This document shows positions 49,237 to 57,673 of a stretch of 64,000 nucleotides of DNA, piece after piece; position 1 is the first letter of the stretch; each line of letters starts with the position of its first letter. The notes beneath the pieces are model-generated. The model was given only the letters and a program-made list of their open reading frames with translations. It made no database searches and was not told where the DNA came from. The stretch comes from Bacillus sp. sid0103 (lineage in GTDB: Bacteria > Bacillota > Bacilli > Bacillales_B > DSM-18226): positions 186,001 to 250,000 of the forward strand of contig NZ_JAHUWN010000005.1 in assembly GCF_019219025.1 (NCBI RefSeq), in the 5' to 3' direction. The translations under genes were made by a program, and so were the position numbers.

Positions 49237-50691
49237 ATGGAACGAAATCAGACAATGATGCAATTTTTTGAATGGCATATGGAAACCGATGGCACCCACT
49301 GGAACCATCTGAAAGACTTTGCGTCCGAACTCGGAAAGAAAGGAATCACTTCGGTGTGGATTCCTCCCGTAACAAAAGGGCAATCAGATGAAGATACAGG
49401 CTATGGTGTATATGATCTGTATGATCTTGGTGAATTCGATCAAAAAGGGACCATCCGCACGAAATATGGAACGAAGCAAGAATTACAGGATGCCATTTCA
49501 GCCTGTCATGAATATGGTATTCATGTCTATATAGATATCGTGATGAATCATAAAGCTGGGGCAGATGAGACACAAGAATTTCAAGTAATCGAAGTAGATG
49601 CGGAGAATCGCACGGAGGAAATTTCTGAGCCGTTCAAGATTGAGGGGTGGACGAAATTCACCTTCCCAAACCGAAAGAATACGTATTCTTCTTTCCAGTG
49701 GCGCTATGAACATTTTAACGGAATCGATTACGACGCAAAAACGGAGAAAACGGGGATATTTCGTTTTGTTGGAGATGGGAAGGCCTGGAACGATCATGTC
49801 GATGATGGATTTGGCAATTACGACTATTTAATGTTTGCGAATATTGACTACACTCATCCAGACGTTCAAGCAGAGGGAATCCGTTGGGGGAACTGGCTTG
49901 CTGAAACATTACAATGTGACGGGTACCGGTTAGACGCGATTAAACATATTGATTATACGTTTATAAAACATTTTGTTGAAAAAGTAAGGCAGCAGCAAGG
50001 AGAAAATTTTTATATGGTCGGAGAGTTTTGGAAAACGGAAATCGAAGCCTATCAAACCTACTTGGAAAATGTCGATCTGAACATGAATTTATTTGATGTT
50101 CCCCTTCATTATAAATTACACGAAGCATCGAAAGCGGGAGCTGATTTTGACCTGACGACGATTTTCGATGATACTTTAGTGAATTTGTATCCAGAACAGG
50201 CGGTTACGTTTGTTGACAATCACGATACCCAGCCAAACGAATCCCTTGAATCATGGGTGGAGGATTGGTTTAAGCAAAGTGCGTATGCCTTGATCTTACT
50301 GCGCCAACAAGGTCATCCCTGTGTATTTTACGGAGATTATTTTGGGATTGGGGGAGAAGAACCAATCGAAGGCAAAAAAGAGGCGATGGATCCGCTCCTT
50401 TATGCGCGTGACCAAAAAGCCTATGGAGAACAAGAGGATTATTTCGATGAACCGAATTTGATTGGATGGGTTCGTTTTGGTCTTGAGGAATTGGAGCGTT
50501 CAGGCTGCGCCATCCTCATTTCCAACTGTGACGAGGGTGAAAAAAGGATGTATGTCGGGAAAGACCGGGCAGGGGAAGTGTGGCTGGACCTTACAGGAAC
50601 GAGAGACGAGAACATTCCAATTGAAGAGGATGGCTGGGCAACGTTCCTAGTTAACGGCGGCAGCGTCTCGGTGTGGGCTCAACCTGAATAG
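49237..50691 (+). CDS. Cytoplasmic alpha-amylase (GH13)
   Basis: 484 residues beginning directly with the catalytic barrel (NQTMMQFFEWHMETDGTHWNHL) and no signal peptide, so it acts inside the cell. GH13 regions: I (DIVMNHKAGAD), II (DGYRLDAIKHI, with nucleophile Asp), III (MVGEFW, acid/base Glu) and IV (FVDNHDTQP, third catalytic Asp). It hydrolyses internal alpha-1,4 bonds of glycogen- or maltodextrin-like glucans. ATG 49237 has AAAAGGGG upstream. Its position 36 bases after cls implies co-transcription from the sigma-B promoter. An intracellular amylase under general-stress control is unusual. Confidence 0.92.
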   Translation: MERNQTMMQFFEWHMETDGTHWNHLKDFASELGKKGITSVWIPPVTKGQSDEDTGYGVYDLYDLGEFDQKGTIRTKYGTKQELQDAISACHEYGIHVYIDIVMNHKAGADETQEFQVIEVDAENRTEEISEPFKIEGWTKFTFPNRKNTYSSFQWRYEHFNGIDYDAKTEKTGIFRFVGDGKAWNDHVDDGFGNYDYLMFANIDYTHPDVQAEGIRWGNWLAETLQCDGYRLDAIKHIDYTFIKHFVEKVRQQQGENFYMVGEFWKTEIEAYQTYLENVDLNMNLFDVPLHYKLHEASKAGADFDLTTIFDDTLVNLYPEQAVTFVDNHDTQPNESLESWVEDWFKQSAYALILLRQQGHPCVFYGDYFGIGGEEPIEGKKEAMDPLLYARDQKAYGEQEDYFDEPNLIGWVRFGLEELERSGCAILISNCDEGEKRMYVGKDRAGEVWLDLTGTRDENIPIEEDGWATFLVNGGSVSVWAQPE

Positions 50692-50693
50692 AA

Positions 50694-50719
50694 AAGAGGA
50701 TTTTAGATAAAATCCTCTT
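50694..50719 (+). terminator. Stem-loop after the amylase gene
   Basis: AAGAGGATTTT (50694-50704) pairs perfectly with AAAATCCTCTT (50709-50719). No T-run follows directly, but position and strength suggest a transcript end. Confidence 0.6.
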
Positions 50720-50888
50720 ACCTTTGATTGAACCAATTGTAATGAATATCAAAAGTGACATATACAGGTATCCTCATTTTTTTGAAATAGCAATGTCATC
50801 AACAGTGATAGGCCATTAATACATTAATTTGCCCATATACATAGGGCCTATTCCTCTAACCGCACCCATTATGGGGTGCTTTTTTATG

Positions 50889-50922
50889 CAAAAAAAGAGA
50901 CTGCGTGAGGAGCAGTCTCTTA
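50889..50922 (-). terminator. Terminator of the GlsB-like gene
   Basis: On the minus strand AAGAGACTGCT pairs with GCAGTCTCTT across a six-base loop, followed by a T-run. Confidence 0.85.
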
Positions 50923-51174
50923 AGCGGTATGGCGCATTTTTTTTAAGAAGAAGCCGACGATGAAGGTGATAATAATAGCACCGATGATGGCTGGAATCAG
51001 ATAAAAACCTCCAACGACAGGTCCCCAATCGCCTAAGATCAGTGAGCCGAGGAAAGCTCCAATAAAGCCGGCGATGATGTTGCCGATGATACCTCCTGGA
51101 ATATCACGTCCAATGATAAGACCGCCTAACCACCCGATGATTCCTCCGATAATTAAAGTCCAAATCAATCCCAT
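50920..51174 (-). CDS. GlsB/YeaQ/YmgE-family small membrane protein
   Basis: 84 residues with three hydrophobic segments rich in glycine (LIIGGIIGWLGGLIIGRDIPGGIIGNIIAGFIGAFLGSLILG). This is the transglycosylase-associated/GlsB pattern, a stress-associated membrane protein family whose biochemical role is unknown. A sigma-B promoter precedes it on the minus strand. The start at ATG 51174 has AAAGGG upstream. Confidence 0.88.
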   Translation of the reverse strand: MGLIWTLIIGGIIGWLGGLIIGRDIPGGIIGNIIAGFIGAFLGSLILGDWGPVVGGFYLIPAIIGAIIITFIVGFFLKKMRHTA

Positions 51175-51223
51175 GCGCTTTCAACCCTTTCCTATATAGT
51201 TAATGTGAATCTTAGTTAATGAA

Positions 51224-51248
51224 ATACCCGATCATTCCACGGCTAAAC
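51224..51248 (-). promoter_or_regulatory. Sigma-B promoter of the GlsB-like gene
   Basis: Read on the minus strand: GTTTAG (51248-51243), 13-bp spacer, GGGTAT (51229-51224). Confidence 0.82.
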
Positions 51249-51284
51249 CTTTTTCTAACAAAATTTTTTTCTTCTAATAAACAG

Positions 51285-51308
51285 GTTTCAATTCTTAAAA
51301 AAGGGTTA
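51285..51308 (+). promoter_or_regulatory. Sigma-B promoter of the YflT-like gene
   Basis: GTTTCA (51285-51290), 12-bp spacer, GGGTTA (51303-51308), 73 bases before the gene. Divergent to the promoter at 51224-51248. Confidence 0.65.
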
Positions 51309-51380
51309 TCTAACCAATAGAACATCAAGTAACATTTCAACTTACTAACGAAATTTAAAAAATGTAGGAGGCAGGTAAAA

Positions 51381-51701
51381 ATGAGACAAGTAAAAGTAGT
51401 GGAAAATGGACTACAAGCCAAAAGGGAAATTGAACGATTATTAAATCAAGGGTTTACCAGGGATGAGGTCTTCTTATTGGCCCATAACAAGGAGCGGTCA
51501 GAAGATTTAACAGATGCACTCGATAGCAATGAAATAGGGATGCATGAACAAGGGGTGTTGGATTCGATTGCAAATGTTTTCCGTACTCGCGGGGACGAGC
51601 TCCGCTCAAAGATGGAATCGTTAGGCATAACCGAATCAGAGGCTGAGCAATTTGAGCAAGAATTGGATCTGGGAAAGGTCGTCGTTGTTGCCGCAAAATA
51701 A
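51381..51701 (+). CDS. YflT-family general stress protein
   Basis: 106 residues. It starts with KVVENGLQAKREIERLLNQGFTRDEVFLLAHNKERSEDLTDAL, the pattern of the YflT/17M general stress domain, and ends ELDLGKVVVVAAK, the usual beta strand. Unlike the paralogue at 34622 it lacks the glycine-rich stretch. ATG 51381 has GTAGGAGGC upstream, and a sigma-B-type promoter lies at 51285-51308. Confidence 0.85.
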   Translation: MRQVKVVENGLQAKREIERLLNQGFTRDEVFLLAHNKERSEDLTDALDSNEIGMHEQGVLDSIANVFRTRGDELRSKMESLGITESEAEQFEQELDLGKVVVVAAK

Positions 51702-51726
51702 AATTTTAAGAAAGGGGAAGTTGGAG

Positions 51727-51924
51727 ATGAAAGTTTCCAGAATACGATTAGCTGATTTTTTGGGAGGAAGCAAGAGAGCGCGACGTAAAACGAGGGTCGA
51801 TCATTCGCTTGATTCAAATTTTGAAAATCCGATCATACACAGGCAAATACAAGGCGAAAAAATTTATGTCCCCTTAAATCTAGGCAGGGTATGGAATCAG
51901 GTCAATTGGAACAAGGTCGAGTAG
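51727..51924 (+). CDS. Small basic protein, unknown function (65 residues)
   Basis: A soluble, basic protein starting MKVSRIRLADFLGGSKRARRKTR with a C-terminus containing IYVPLNLGRVWNQVNW. AAGGGGAAG and GGAG lie upstream of ATG 51727. It begins 25 bases after the YflT-like gene in the same direction, so is probably in the same sigma-B transcript. No family recognised. Confidence 0.6.
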   Translation: MKVSRIRLADFLGGSKRARRKTRVDHSLDSNFENPIIHRQIQGEKIYVPLNLGRVWNQVNWNKVE

Positions 51925-51940
51925 ACTTTCGGCTGCAAAC

Positions 51941-51978
51941 ATTCGCCTTCTATTAATGCACTGGAAGGCGAATTTTTA
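51941..51978 (+). terminator. Terminator after the stress genes
   Basis: ATTCGCCTTC (51941-51950) pairs perfectly with GAAGGCGAAT (51964-51973), followed by TTTTT. Confidence 0.88.
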
Positions 51979-52077
51979 TTAATGGAAATAAGTTTATTTT
52001 AAAAATGGATACAAAAGGAAACTATTAAGGCCCACTTTGTGATAGAATAAACAATGTGTGAAAAAGGGGGACGCAGA

Positions 52078-52317
52078 GTGATTAGTGATTTTGGGCAAAA
52101 TGCCGTGTTAAGTATTCTGTCACATTTAGTATGTATTGCGATATCCTGGTGGGCCTTACAAGCAATTCGATTGGATCAATTGCTCAAACCCAACCGTGTA
52201 TTTCAGGCGAGATTACTTTACATATTATTAGCTATTATCATTGGTTCATCTGTTAGTAATTTTTTCCTAGATTATCTTCAATGGTCGCAGCAACTGCCTT
52301 TACTCCTCCAAGATTGA
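52078..52317 (+). CDS. ywzB: YwzB-like DUF1146 membrane protein
   Basis: 79 residues with two hydrophobic segments (about 10-31 and 46-62). Family features are NAVLSILSHLVCIAISWWALQAIRLDQLL and a conserved FL(L/D)YLQWSQQL-type end. Function unknown. The start GTG 52078 has AAAGGGGGA 7 bases upstream. In B. subtilis ywzB precedes ywmB and murAA, as here, which marks the return to the common gene order after the stress island. Confidence 0.85.
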   Translation: MISDFGQNAVLSILSHLVCIAISWWALQAIRLDQLLKPNRVFQARLLYILLAIIIGSSVSNFFLDYLQWSQQLPLLLQD

Positions 52318-52504
52318 TAATTGGAAAAAAATTAGTACTTCGTACATGTTCCAATTTGTCAAGAAATTGAGTACAATCTTCTTTATGTGGAAAAATAACA
52401 TCAATGTGATTTGTCACAAAGGGTGGAACTTGTCTAAAAGTGACGACATTTCCCAAGTATGTTACTCCTCTACCTGGAAACAATGGTAGTAAGGGGGAGT
52501 AGAG

Positions 52505-53284
52505 ATGAAGAGAAAGAGTCAAATCCTTTTGAGCGTAGTTACCATCATTAGTTTAATCATGGTTGTTATTGGGAACCAAACAAGTGAAGCGAACGGCGGC
52601 GGAATCGGCTCCATTTTTGAAAAAGAAATGGACTTAATAAAAATCGGCTCTATTTTACAAGCCGAAAATATTTTGCTCGATGAATGGACTTTTTATGCAA
52701 GAGAGCATTTAGATGGCATGAAAAGTGAGCAGGAAGTTAAGGACTATGCTAAAGAGCTTCAAGCTAAGTTTCCTGATTGGGAATGGTCTGTTAAAAATAC
52801 CAGCCAAAAATGGGAAATGACGGCAGTATCTCCAACATCTAAACACCACAAAGAAATGCTTCAAATTATGGCAACCCACACAAAACAACCTGTAAATGCG
52901 TATATAGTATATAGTATCAGTGGTAAAGTGTGGAACAAGTCGGCAGAGGCTTTTTTCACTACTAATCAATTTAAAACTAGGCTTACTGACATATTTCGAG
53001 AAAAACCAACAGTTTTCTCTTGTATGAAAGGTACGGTCGGTGATAAGATTGATAAGTCTTTACCAGAAACAGCAAATCAATTGCTGTCAAGATTTAAGGC
53101 AAAAGAAATCGAGGCGTTAAAAGAGGAGTCTTTCATGTCTGTTTCGGCGACTTCGCCGATGTTTACGAACTCCATTGAAAATCAACGAGATAACATGAAT
53201 TTACAAATTGGCATACGCTCCGAAGGATTGGGCGCTAAGACTACCATCGTAGTTGGCACACCAATCATTACGATTGAATATTAA
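52505..53284 (+). CDS. ywmB: YwmB-like secreted TATA-box-binding-fold protein
   Basis: 259 residues with an N-terminal signal or anchor ([23 protein letters not shown]) and an extracytoplasmic domain that in the family has a TATA-binding-protein-like fold (DUF1779). Recognisable stretches are [34 protein letters not shown] and the C-terminal [14 protein letters not shown]. Function unknown, possibly linked to the cell envelope because it precedes murA. GGGGGAG is upstream of the ATG. Confidence 0.85.
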   Translation: MKRKSQILLSVVTIISLIMVVIGNQTSEANGGGIGSIFEKEMDLIKIGSILQAENILLDEWTFYAREHLDGMKSEQEVKDYAKELQAKFPDWEWSVKNTSQKWEMTAVSPTSKHHKEMLQIMATHTKQPVNAYIVYSISGKVWNKSAEAFFTTNQFKTRLTDIFREKPTVFSCMKGTVGDKIDKSLPETANQLLSRFKAKEIEALKEESFMSVSATSPMFTNSIENQRDNMNLQIGIRSEGLGAKTTIVVGTPIITIEY

Positions 53285-53316
53285 TATAGAGAAAATGGAC
53301 GCGGAGGGGAATACTC

Positions 53317-54627
53317 TTGGAAAAGATCATCGTCCGCGGCGGAAAAAGGCTTGATGGAACGGTTAAAGTGGAAGGCGCAAAAAATGCCGTCCTGCCTGTA
53401 CTCGCTGCAACATTATTAGCAAGTGACGGAAAAAGTGTAATTCGTGATGTACCTACACTCTCCGATGTATACACAATTAATGAAGTTTTACGCAACCTAA
53501 ATGCTGAAGTGTCGTTTGAAAACAATACAGTCGTAGTAGATGCATCCAGAGAGTTAAAGGATGAGGCGCCATTCGAATACGTTCGAAAAATGCGCGCGTC
53601 TGTGCTTGTCATGGGATCATTACTCGCTCGTAATGGCCGTGCACGTGTGGCCCTGCCGGGTGGCTGTGCAATTGGATCCCGTCCTATCGATCAGCATCTC
53701 AAAGGCTTTGAAGCCATGGGAGCTACAGTTAAGGTAGGCAACGGTTTTATTGAAGCGGAAGTTAACGGCCGCTTACAAGGTGCTAAGATTTATTTAGATT
53801 TCCCAAGTGTTGGGGCTACTGAAAATATTATGATGGCTGCAACTCTTGCAGTTGGTACAACAATTATTGAGAACGTGGCAAAAGAACCAGAAATTGTCGA
53901 TCTTGCCAACTTCTTGAACAAAATGGGCGCTAAAGTTCGCGGTGCCGGCACTGGAACCCTTCGTATTGAAGGTGTTAATGTGTTATTTGGTGCAGACCAC
54001 AACATTATTCCTGACCGAATCGAAGCTGGTACCTTCATGGTTGCAGCGGCGATTACAGGCGGTAATGTATTGGTAAAAGGCGCTGTTCCTGAACATTTAT
54101 CATCATTGATTGCAAAAATGGTCGAAATGGGTATCACCATAAGTGAGGAAGAAGATGGCGTACGTGTCATTGGAACTGATCGCATGAAGGCTGTCGACAT
54201 TAAGACAATGCCGCACCCAGGATTCCCAACTGATATGCAATCACAAATGATGGCATTGCTGCTTCGCGCAGATGGAACTTCCATGATTACCGAAACGGTC
54301 TTCGAAAACCGTTTTATGCATGTTGAGGAATTCCGCCGCATGAACGCAGACATCAAAATTGAAGGCCGTTCTGTTATTTTAAATGGTTCTTCGAATTTAC
54401 AAGGTGCAGAAGTATCGGCAACCGATCTTCGTGCCGCAGCAGCATTAATTCTAACTGGTTTAGTTTCCGAAGGCATGACACGCGTGACTGAGTTGAAACA
54501 CTTAGACCGCGGCTACGTTGACTTCCACGGCAAACTAGCTCGCCTAGGTGCCGACATCGAACGCGTCAACGAAGCAGACGAAACATTCACAGAAATTCAA
54601 AACCTCGTATCGGATATGAATGCATAG
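53317..54627 (+). CDS. murA: UDP-N-acetylglucosamine 1-carboxyvinyltransferase
   Basis: First committed step of peptidoglycan synthesis, transferring enolpyruvate from PEP to UDP-GlcNAc in the cytoplasm. 436 residues. The active-site cysteine that fosfomycin alkylates is Cys117 ([16 protein letters not shown]). Other marks are [17 protein letters not shown] at the start and the GYVDFHGKL region near the end. It starts at TTG 53317, with GGAGGGG upstream. Position before spoIID identifies it with B. subtilis murAA. Confidence 0.97.
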   Translation: MEKIIVRGGKRLDGTVKVEGAKNAVLPVLAATLLASDGKSVIRDVPTLSDVYTINEVLRNLNAEVSFENNTVVVDASRELKDEAPFEYVRKMRASVLVMGSLLARNGRARVALPGGCAIGSRPIDQHLKGFEAMGATVKVGNGFIEAEVNGRLQGAKIYLDFPSVGATENIMMAATLAVGTTIIENVAKEPEIVDLANFLNKMGAKVRGAGTGTLRIEGVNVLFGADHNIIPDRIEAGTFMVAAAITGGNVLVKGAVPEHLSSLIAKMVEMGITISEEEDGVRVIGTDRMKAVDIKTMPHPGFPTDMQSQMMALLLRADGTSMITETVFENRFMHVEEFRRMNADIKIEGRSVILNGSSNLQGAEVSATDLRAAAALILTGLVSEGMTRVTELKHLDRGYVDFHGKLARLGADIERVNEADETFTEIQNLVSDMNA

Positions 54628-54693
54628 CAGGTTTTGAATTCGTACCGGTTCAGGTACGATACTTCCAATAATAACGAACATTTACAAAACAAC

Positions 54694-54723
54694 GGGCCCT
54701 GATGTAGAATCGGGCCTTTTTTA
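54694..54723 (+). terminator. Terminator of murA
   Basis: GGGCCCTGAT pairs with ATCGGGCC across GTAGA, followed by TTTTTT. Confidence 0.88.
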
Positions 54724-54765
54724 TTTTGTCTTGCTGGAGTTAGAGGTTGTCTGCGGGCTGGTGTA

Positions 54766-54935
54766 GTGTCTCCGTGTGAAGAATGAGTGTCTACGGATGA
54801 TGTGATGTCCCTGTGTAAAGGACAAATATAAGGATGATGTGATGTCTATCTGTGGAAGACAAGTGTCTGCTGGTGGTGTCAGGCACCAACAAAAGACCAT
54901 TGTCCACGAGTGGTGCCTGACACCAAGGATGACAC
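54766..54935 (+). repeat. GTGTC-word repeats and inverted repeat copies before spoIID
   Basis: GTGTCT begins at 54766, 54787 and 54863, and ATGTC(C/T) at 54805 and 54842; three of these intervals are 18-21 bp and one is 37. Similar words GGATGATGTGATGTC appear twice. They run into GGTGTCAGGCACC (54875-54887) and its complement GGTGCCTGACACC (54912-54924), forming a 50-bp inverted pair around TTGTCCACG. Three short GGATGACAC words follow. The region has no coding frame of note. Confidence 0.7.
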
Positions 54936-55067
54936 CAAGGATGACACTAAGGTCAGTTTTCTTAAAAAATCCGTAATAAATGCTTGTCCGCCTCCATATG
55001 TATTAATTGAGACGCATCCCGCCTTTGATTTGGTGCGGGTGTGAATTTGCAAACTGGAGGCACTATC

Positions 55068-56111
55068 ATGATAAAAATCAAACCATTCGTCGTAGTAGCA
55101 GCAGTCCTCATTGCCTTGACACTCATTATTCCCGCAGTCCTTGTTTTACCATTTTCCGATGAGCATCGTGCGAGCGGAAAGCTCGGGGAGGCTCTAACCA
55201 AGACCCCAGCCAAAGAAACAAAAACGGTGCCGGCTTCGGCTTCATCGGATCCAGCCGTTGAAGTGGCCGTTTTTCGGACCGCAAGATCAACAATCGAGAG
55301 TGTCCAATTAGAAGATTACCTCGTTGGTGTTGTCGCAGCTGAGATGCCCGTTGATTTTAAAGAGGAAGCGCTCAAGGCTCAGGCACTAACAGCGAGAACC
55401 TATATCGTTAACAGATTAATTAATAAGGATACGCTTGGCGTCCCGAAAGGAGCTCAGGTGACGGACACCCAAATCCACCAGGTGTACATGAATGATGATG
55501 AGCAGAGGAAGGATTGGGGCGCCAATTATGAGTGGAAAAAGAAAAAAATTGTAAATGCGGTTCGGGCAACAGCCGGGCAAATTTTGACTTATGACGGCAA
55601 GCCGATCGATGCCTTGTTCTTCTCGACTGGTAACGGCTATACGGAAAATTCGGAAGACGTCTGGGAAGGCAAATTCCCTTATTTAAGAAGTGTATCAAGC
55701 CCGTGGGACAAAAAGTCCCCAAAATATAACAGTCAAAAGGTTCTGTCCGTTCATGAGTTTGAAACCCGACTTGGTGTCCACCTCGGTTCAGGGTCAACGA
55801 TTGGAAAAATCGTAGACCGGACAGAAGGGAAAAGGGTCGCTAAGGTTGATTTTAACGGGAAGGTTTTAACAGGAATACAAATCCGTGAAAAACTAGAGCT
55901 CCGCTCGTCTGACTTTGCGTGGAAACGCAAGGGGGACAATATTGTGATTACGACGAAGGGATTCGGTCATGGCGTCGGAATGAGCCAATACGGTGCGAAC
56001 GGGATGGCCAAGGAAGGGAAAAATTATCAGGAGATCGTGAAGCACTACTACAAGGGCGTGAAGATTACATCAGCGGATCATATGCTTGATACCGTAACCG
56101 CGAAGAAGTAG
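55068..56111 (+). CDS. spoIID: Stage II sporulation protein D
   Basis: Lytic transglycosylase of the DMP engulfment complex; acts in the mother-cell membrane. 347 residues with an N-terminal membrane segment (about 3-27). The SpoIID/LytB domain shows LEDYLVGVVAAEMPVDFKEEALKAQALTARTY (catalytic Glu in AAEMP), FFSTGNGYTENSEDVWEG and GFGHGVGMSQYGANGMAKEGKNYQEIVKHYY. ATG 55068 has CTGGAGG upstream; an earlier in-frame ATG at 55041 is upstream of that site. Confidence 0.97.
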   Translation: MIKIKPFVVVAAVLIALTLIIPAVLVLPFSDEHRASGKLGEALTKTPAKETKTVPASASSDPAVEVAVFRTARSTIESVQLEDYLVGVVAAEMPVDFKEEALKAQALTARTYIVNRLINKDTLGVPKGAQVTDTQIHQVYMNDDEQRKDWGANYEWKKKKIVNAVRATAGQILTYDGKPIDALFFSTGNGYTENSEDVWEGKFPYLRSVSSPWDKKSPKYNSQKVLSVHEFETRLGVHLGSGSTIGKIVDRTEGKRVAKVDFNGKVLTGIQIREKLELRSSDFAWKRKGDNIVITTKGFGHGVGMSQYGANGMAKEGKNYQEIVKHYYKGVKITSADHMLDTVTAKK

Positions 56112-56130
56112 TAGAAAGGTGGAGTATTGA

Positions 56131-56161
56131 GTCAGGCGGGGAAGATGCCTGGCTTTTTTTT
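56131..56161 (+). terminator. Terminator of spoIID
   Basis: GTCAGGC (56131-56137) pairs with GCCTGGC (56147-56153), followed by a long T-run. Confidence 0.88.
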
Positions 56162-56196
56162 GTGTGGTGGGGGTATTTAGGGTGGAGAATTGGGAA

Positions 56197-56310
56197 GTGG
56201 CAGATAAGTTGGTGAAAGTGGCAGATAAAATCTTGAAGTGGCAGATAAAAAGAAAAAGTGGCAGATAAATCCGTAAAGTGGCAGATAAATCTTCAAAAGC
56301 GGCAGATAAA
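56197..56310 (+). repeat. Periodic array 3: G(T/C)GGCAGATAA at 20-21-bp spacing
   Basis: Six copies begin at 56197, 56218, 56238, 56258, 56278 and 56299 (spacing 21, 20, 20, 20, 21), with the core GTGGCAGATAAA nearly invariant. GGTAACTAA (56331-56339) follows. It is one half of a tandem duplication with array 4, 277 bp downstream: the first two copies of both arrays and their spacer are almost identical. Confidence 0.9.
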
Positions 56311-56403
56311 TCCCAAAGCCCTCTTAAAAGGGTAACTAAAAGTGATGTAGTACAGGCTAAATAGGTCCGATTTCTAATAAAAGTGCAGGACAATGACCTG
56401 AGC

Positions 56404-56427
56404 CAGGCTGAACGCCTGTCTTTTTAG
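56404..56427 (+). terminator. Small terminator-like hairpin between arrays 3 and 4
   Basis: CAGGC (56404-56408) pairs with GCCTG (56414-56418), followed by TCTTTTT. Short and of moderate quality. Confidence 0.5.
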
Positions 56428-56473
56428 GTTTTTTTGGGGTGTTTGATGAAGGTTTTAAGATGGAAATAGGGAA

Positions 56474-56587
56474 GTGGCAGATAAGTTGGTGAAAGTGGCA
56501 GATAAAATTGTGAAGCGGCCGATAAATGAAAAAGTGGCCGATAAATCCTCGAAAGTGGACGATAAATTATCAAAGCGGCAGATAAAT
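56474..56587 (+). repeat. Periodic array 4: G(T/C)GG(C/A)(A/C)GATAA upstream of NERD gene 2
   Basis: Six copies begin at 56474, 56495, 56515, 56534, 56555 and 56575 (spacing 21, 20, 19, 21, 20). The core is more varied than array 3. GGTAACTTA (56606-56614) follows, then the NERD gene. After both array 3 and array 4 an AGTGCAGGA...TGACC segment appears (about 56380 and 56648), so the duplicated unit covers array, GGTAAC element and about 60 bases more. Confidence 0.88.
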
Positions 56588-56701
56588 TACAGACATTCGA
56601 AAAAGGGTAACTTAACTTCACAAAATGGACAAGGAATTCTGTCGAATAGTGCAGGATTTGACCAAAGGAAGGAGGAATTTTTTAAAAAAGAGAAAGGACT
56701 G

Positions 56702-57673
56702 ATGCAATTGTTCGCAAAGGAATGTTTACTTCCGCTGAGAATCAAAAAATATGAGGCACTCATCAGAAGAATTACAGAGGATCACTCTATTCGGCCCACC
56801 ATTTTAATAGAACATAAGAACTGGATGGCAGGTTACCACGGAGAGAAATCTCTTGACTTCCACCTAAGCATGCTCCCCGAATCAAACTATCTTATTTTCC
56901 ATAACATTCGCCTAAAGTTAGGGAGGTACTTTTTCCAGATTGATATTCTCCTCCTTACGGCAGCATTTGCCCTAGCTCTTGAAGTAAAAAACCGTACCGG
57001 TGAATACCTCTTTCAAAAATACTTAAACCAAACCATTCTAAAAACGAATGGCAGCGAGGAAAGGATCAAGAATCCAGTTTTACAGGCCAAGCTGCAGGCG
57101 TTGAAACTAAAAAAATGGCTGAAGGCACATAATTGTCCGGACGTTCCGATTCACTATCTTTTTGTCAATAGTAACCAAAAAGCTACGATTCGAGTGGAAC
57201 CTGGCAATGAACAAATACTGACAAACATAGTAAATAGTGAAGGTTTAATAGAAAAAATCTCGCAAATCGCCAGCCATAATAAGCATGAGAAACTTGATAA
57301 GAAAGAACTGAACAAGGTCAAACGGCTGCTGTTATCCAATGATACCCCGGAAAATCCCGATTTGCTCGAGCGCTTCCATATTTGTAAAAATGATCTCCTC
57401 CCAGGTGTTCAATGCCCTATATGTAACTGTTTACCCATGGAATATGTATACGGAACATGGGTCTGTCCGAATTGTAAGTGCAAATCCAAAACAGCCCATA
57501 TCCAAGCAATCCACGATTACTTTCTTTTAATAAAGCCCTCGATGACGAACTCAGAATTGAGACATTTTCTGCAGATTGACTCCCCTAAATGTGCAAATAA
57601 AATCCTTAAATCTATGAACTTAACCTTTGCAGGGACCTTAAAAGGCAGAATTTATTATTCAAAAGGATTATAG
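56702..57673 (+). CDS. NERD-domain protein with C-terminal zinc ribbon (paralogue 2)
   Basis: 323 residues, same architecture as the gene at 11056. NERD domain with GYHGEKS and FQIDILLLTAAFALALEVKN, giving Asp81, Glu94 and Lys96 as the PD-(D/E)XK-like triad; zinc ribbon CPIC (238-241) and CPNC (255-258); a similar C-terminal tail with HFLQIDSP. The first 50 residues align without gaps to paralogue 1 (both have IRPTI, then GY(Y/H)GEK), which fixes the start at ATG 56702. The open frame extends upstream through array 4, but that part would encode only the repeat. Function unknown; a nucleic-acid enzyme is likely. Confidence 0.8.
   Translation: MQLFAKECLLPLRIKKYEALIRRITEDHSIRPTILIEHKNWMAGYHGEKSLDFHLSMLPESNYLIFHNIRLKLGRYFFQIDILLLTAAFALALEVKNRTGEYLFQKYLNQTILKTNGSEERIKNPVLQAKLQALKLKKWLKAHNCPDVPIHYLFVNSNQKATIRVEPGNEQILTNIVNSEGLIEKISQIASHNKHEKLDKKELNKVKRLLLSNDTPENPDLLERFHICKNDLLPGVQCPICNCLPMEYVYGTWVCPNCKCKSKTAHIQAIHDYFLLIKPSMTNSELRHFLQIDSPKCANKILKSMNLTFAGTLKGRIYYSKGL

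Noticed and set aside
56474..56701. N-terminal extension of NERD gene 2 through array 4
   Set aside because: Alignment with the paralogue places the start at 56702; the extension would consist only of translated repeats (VADKLVK) and changes frame with 20-bp units.
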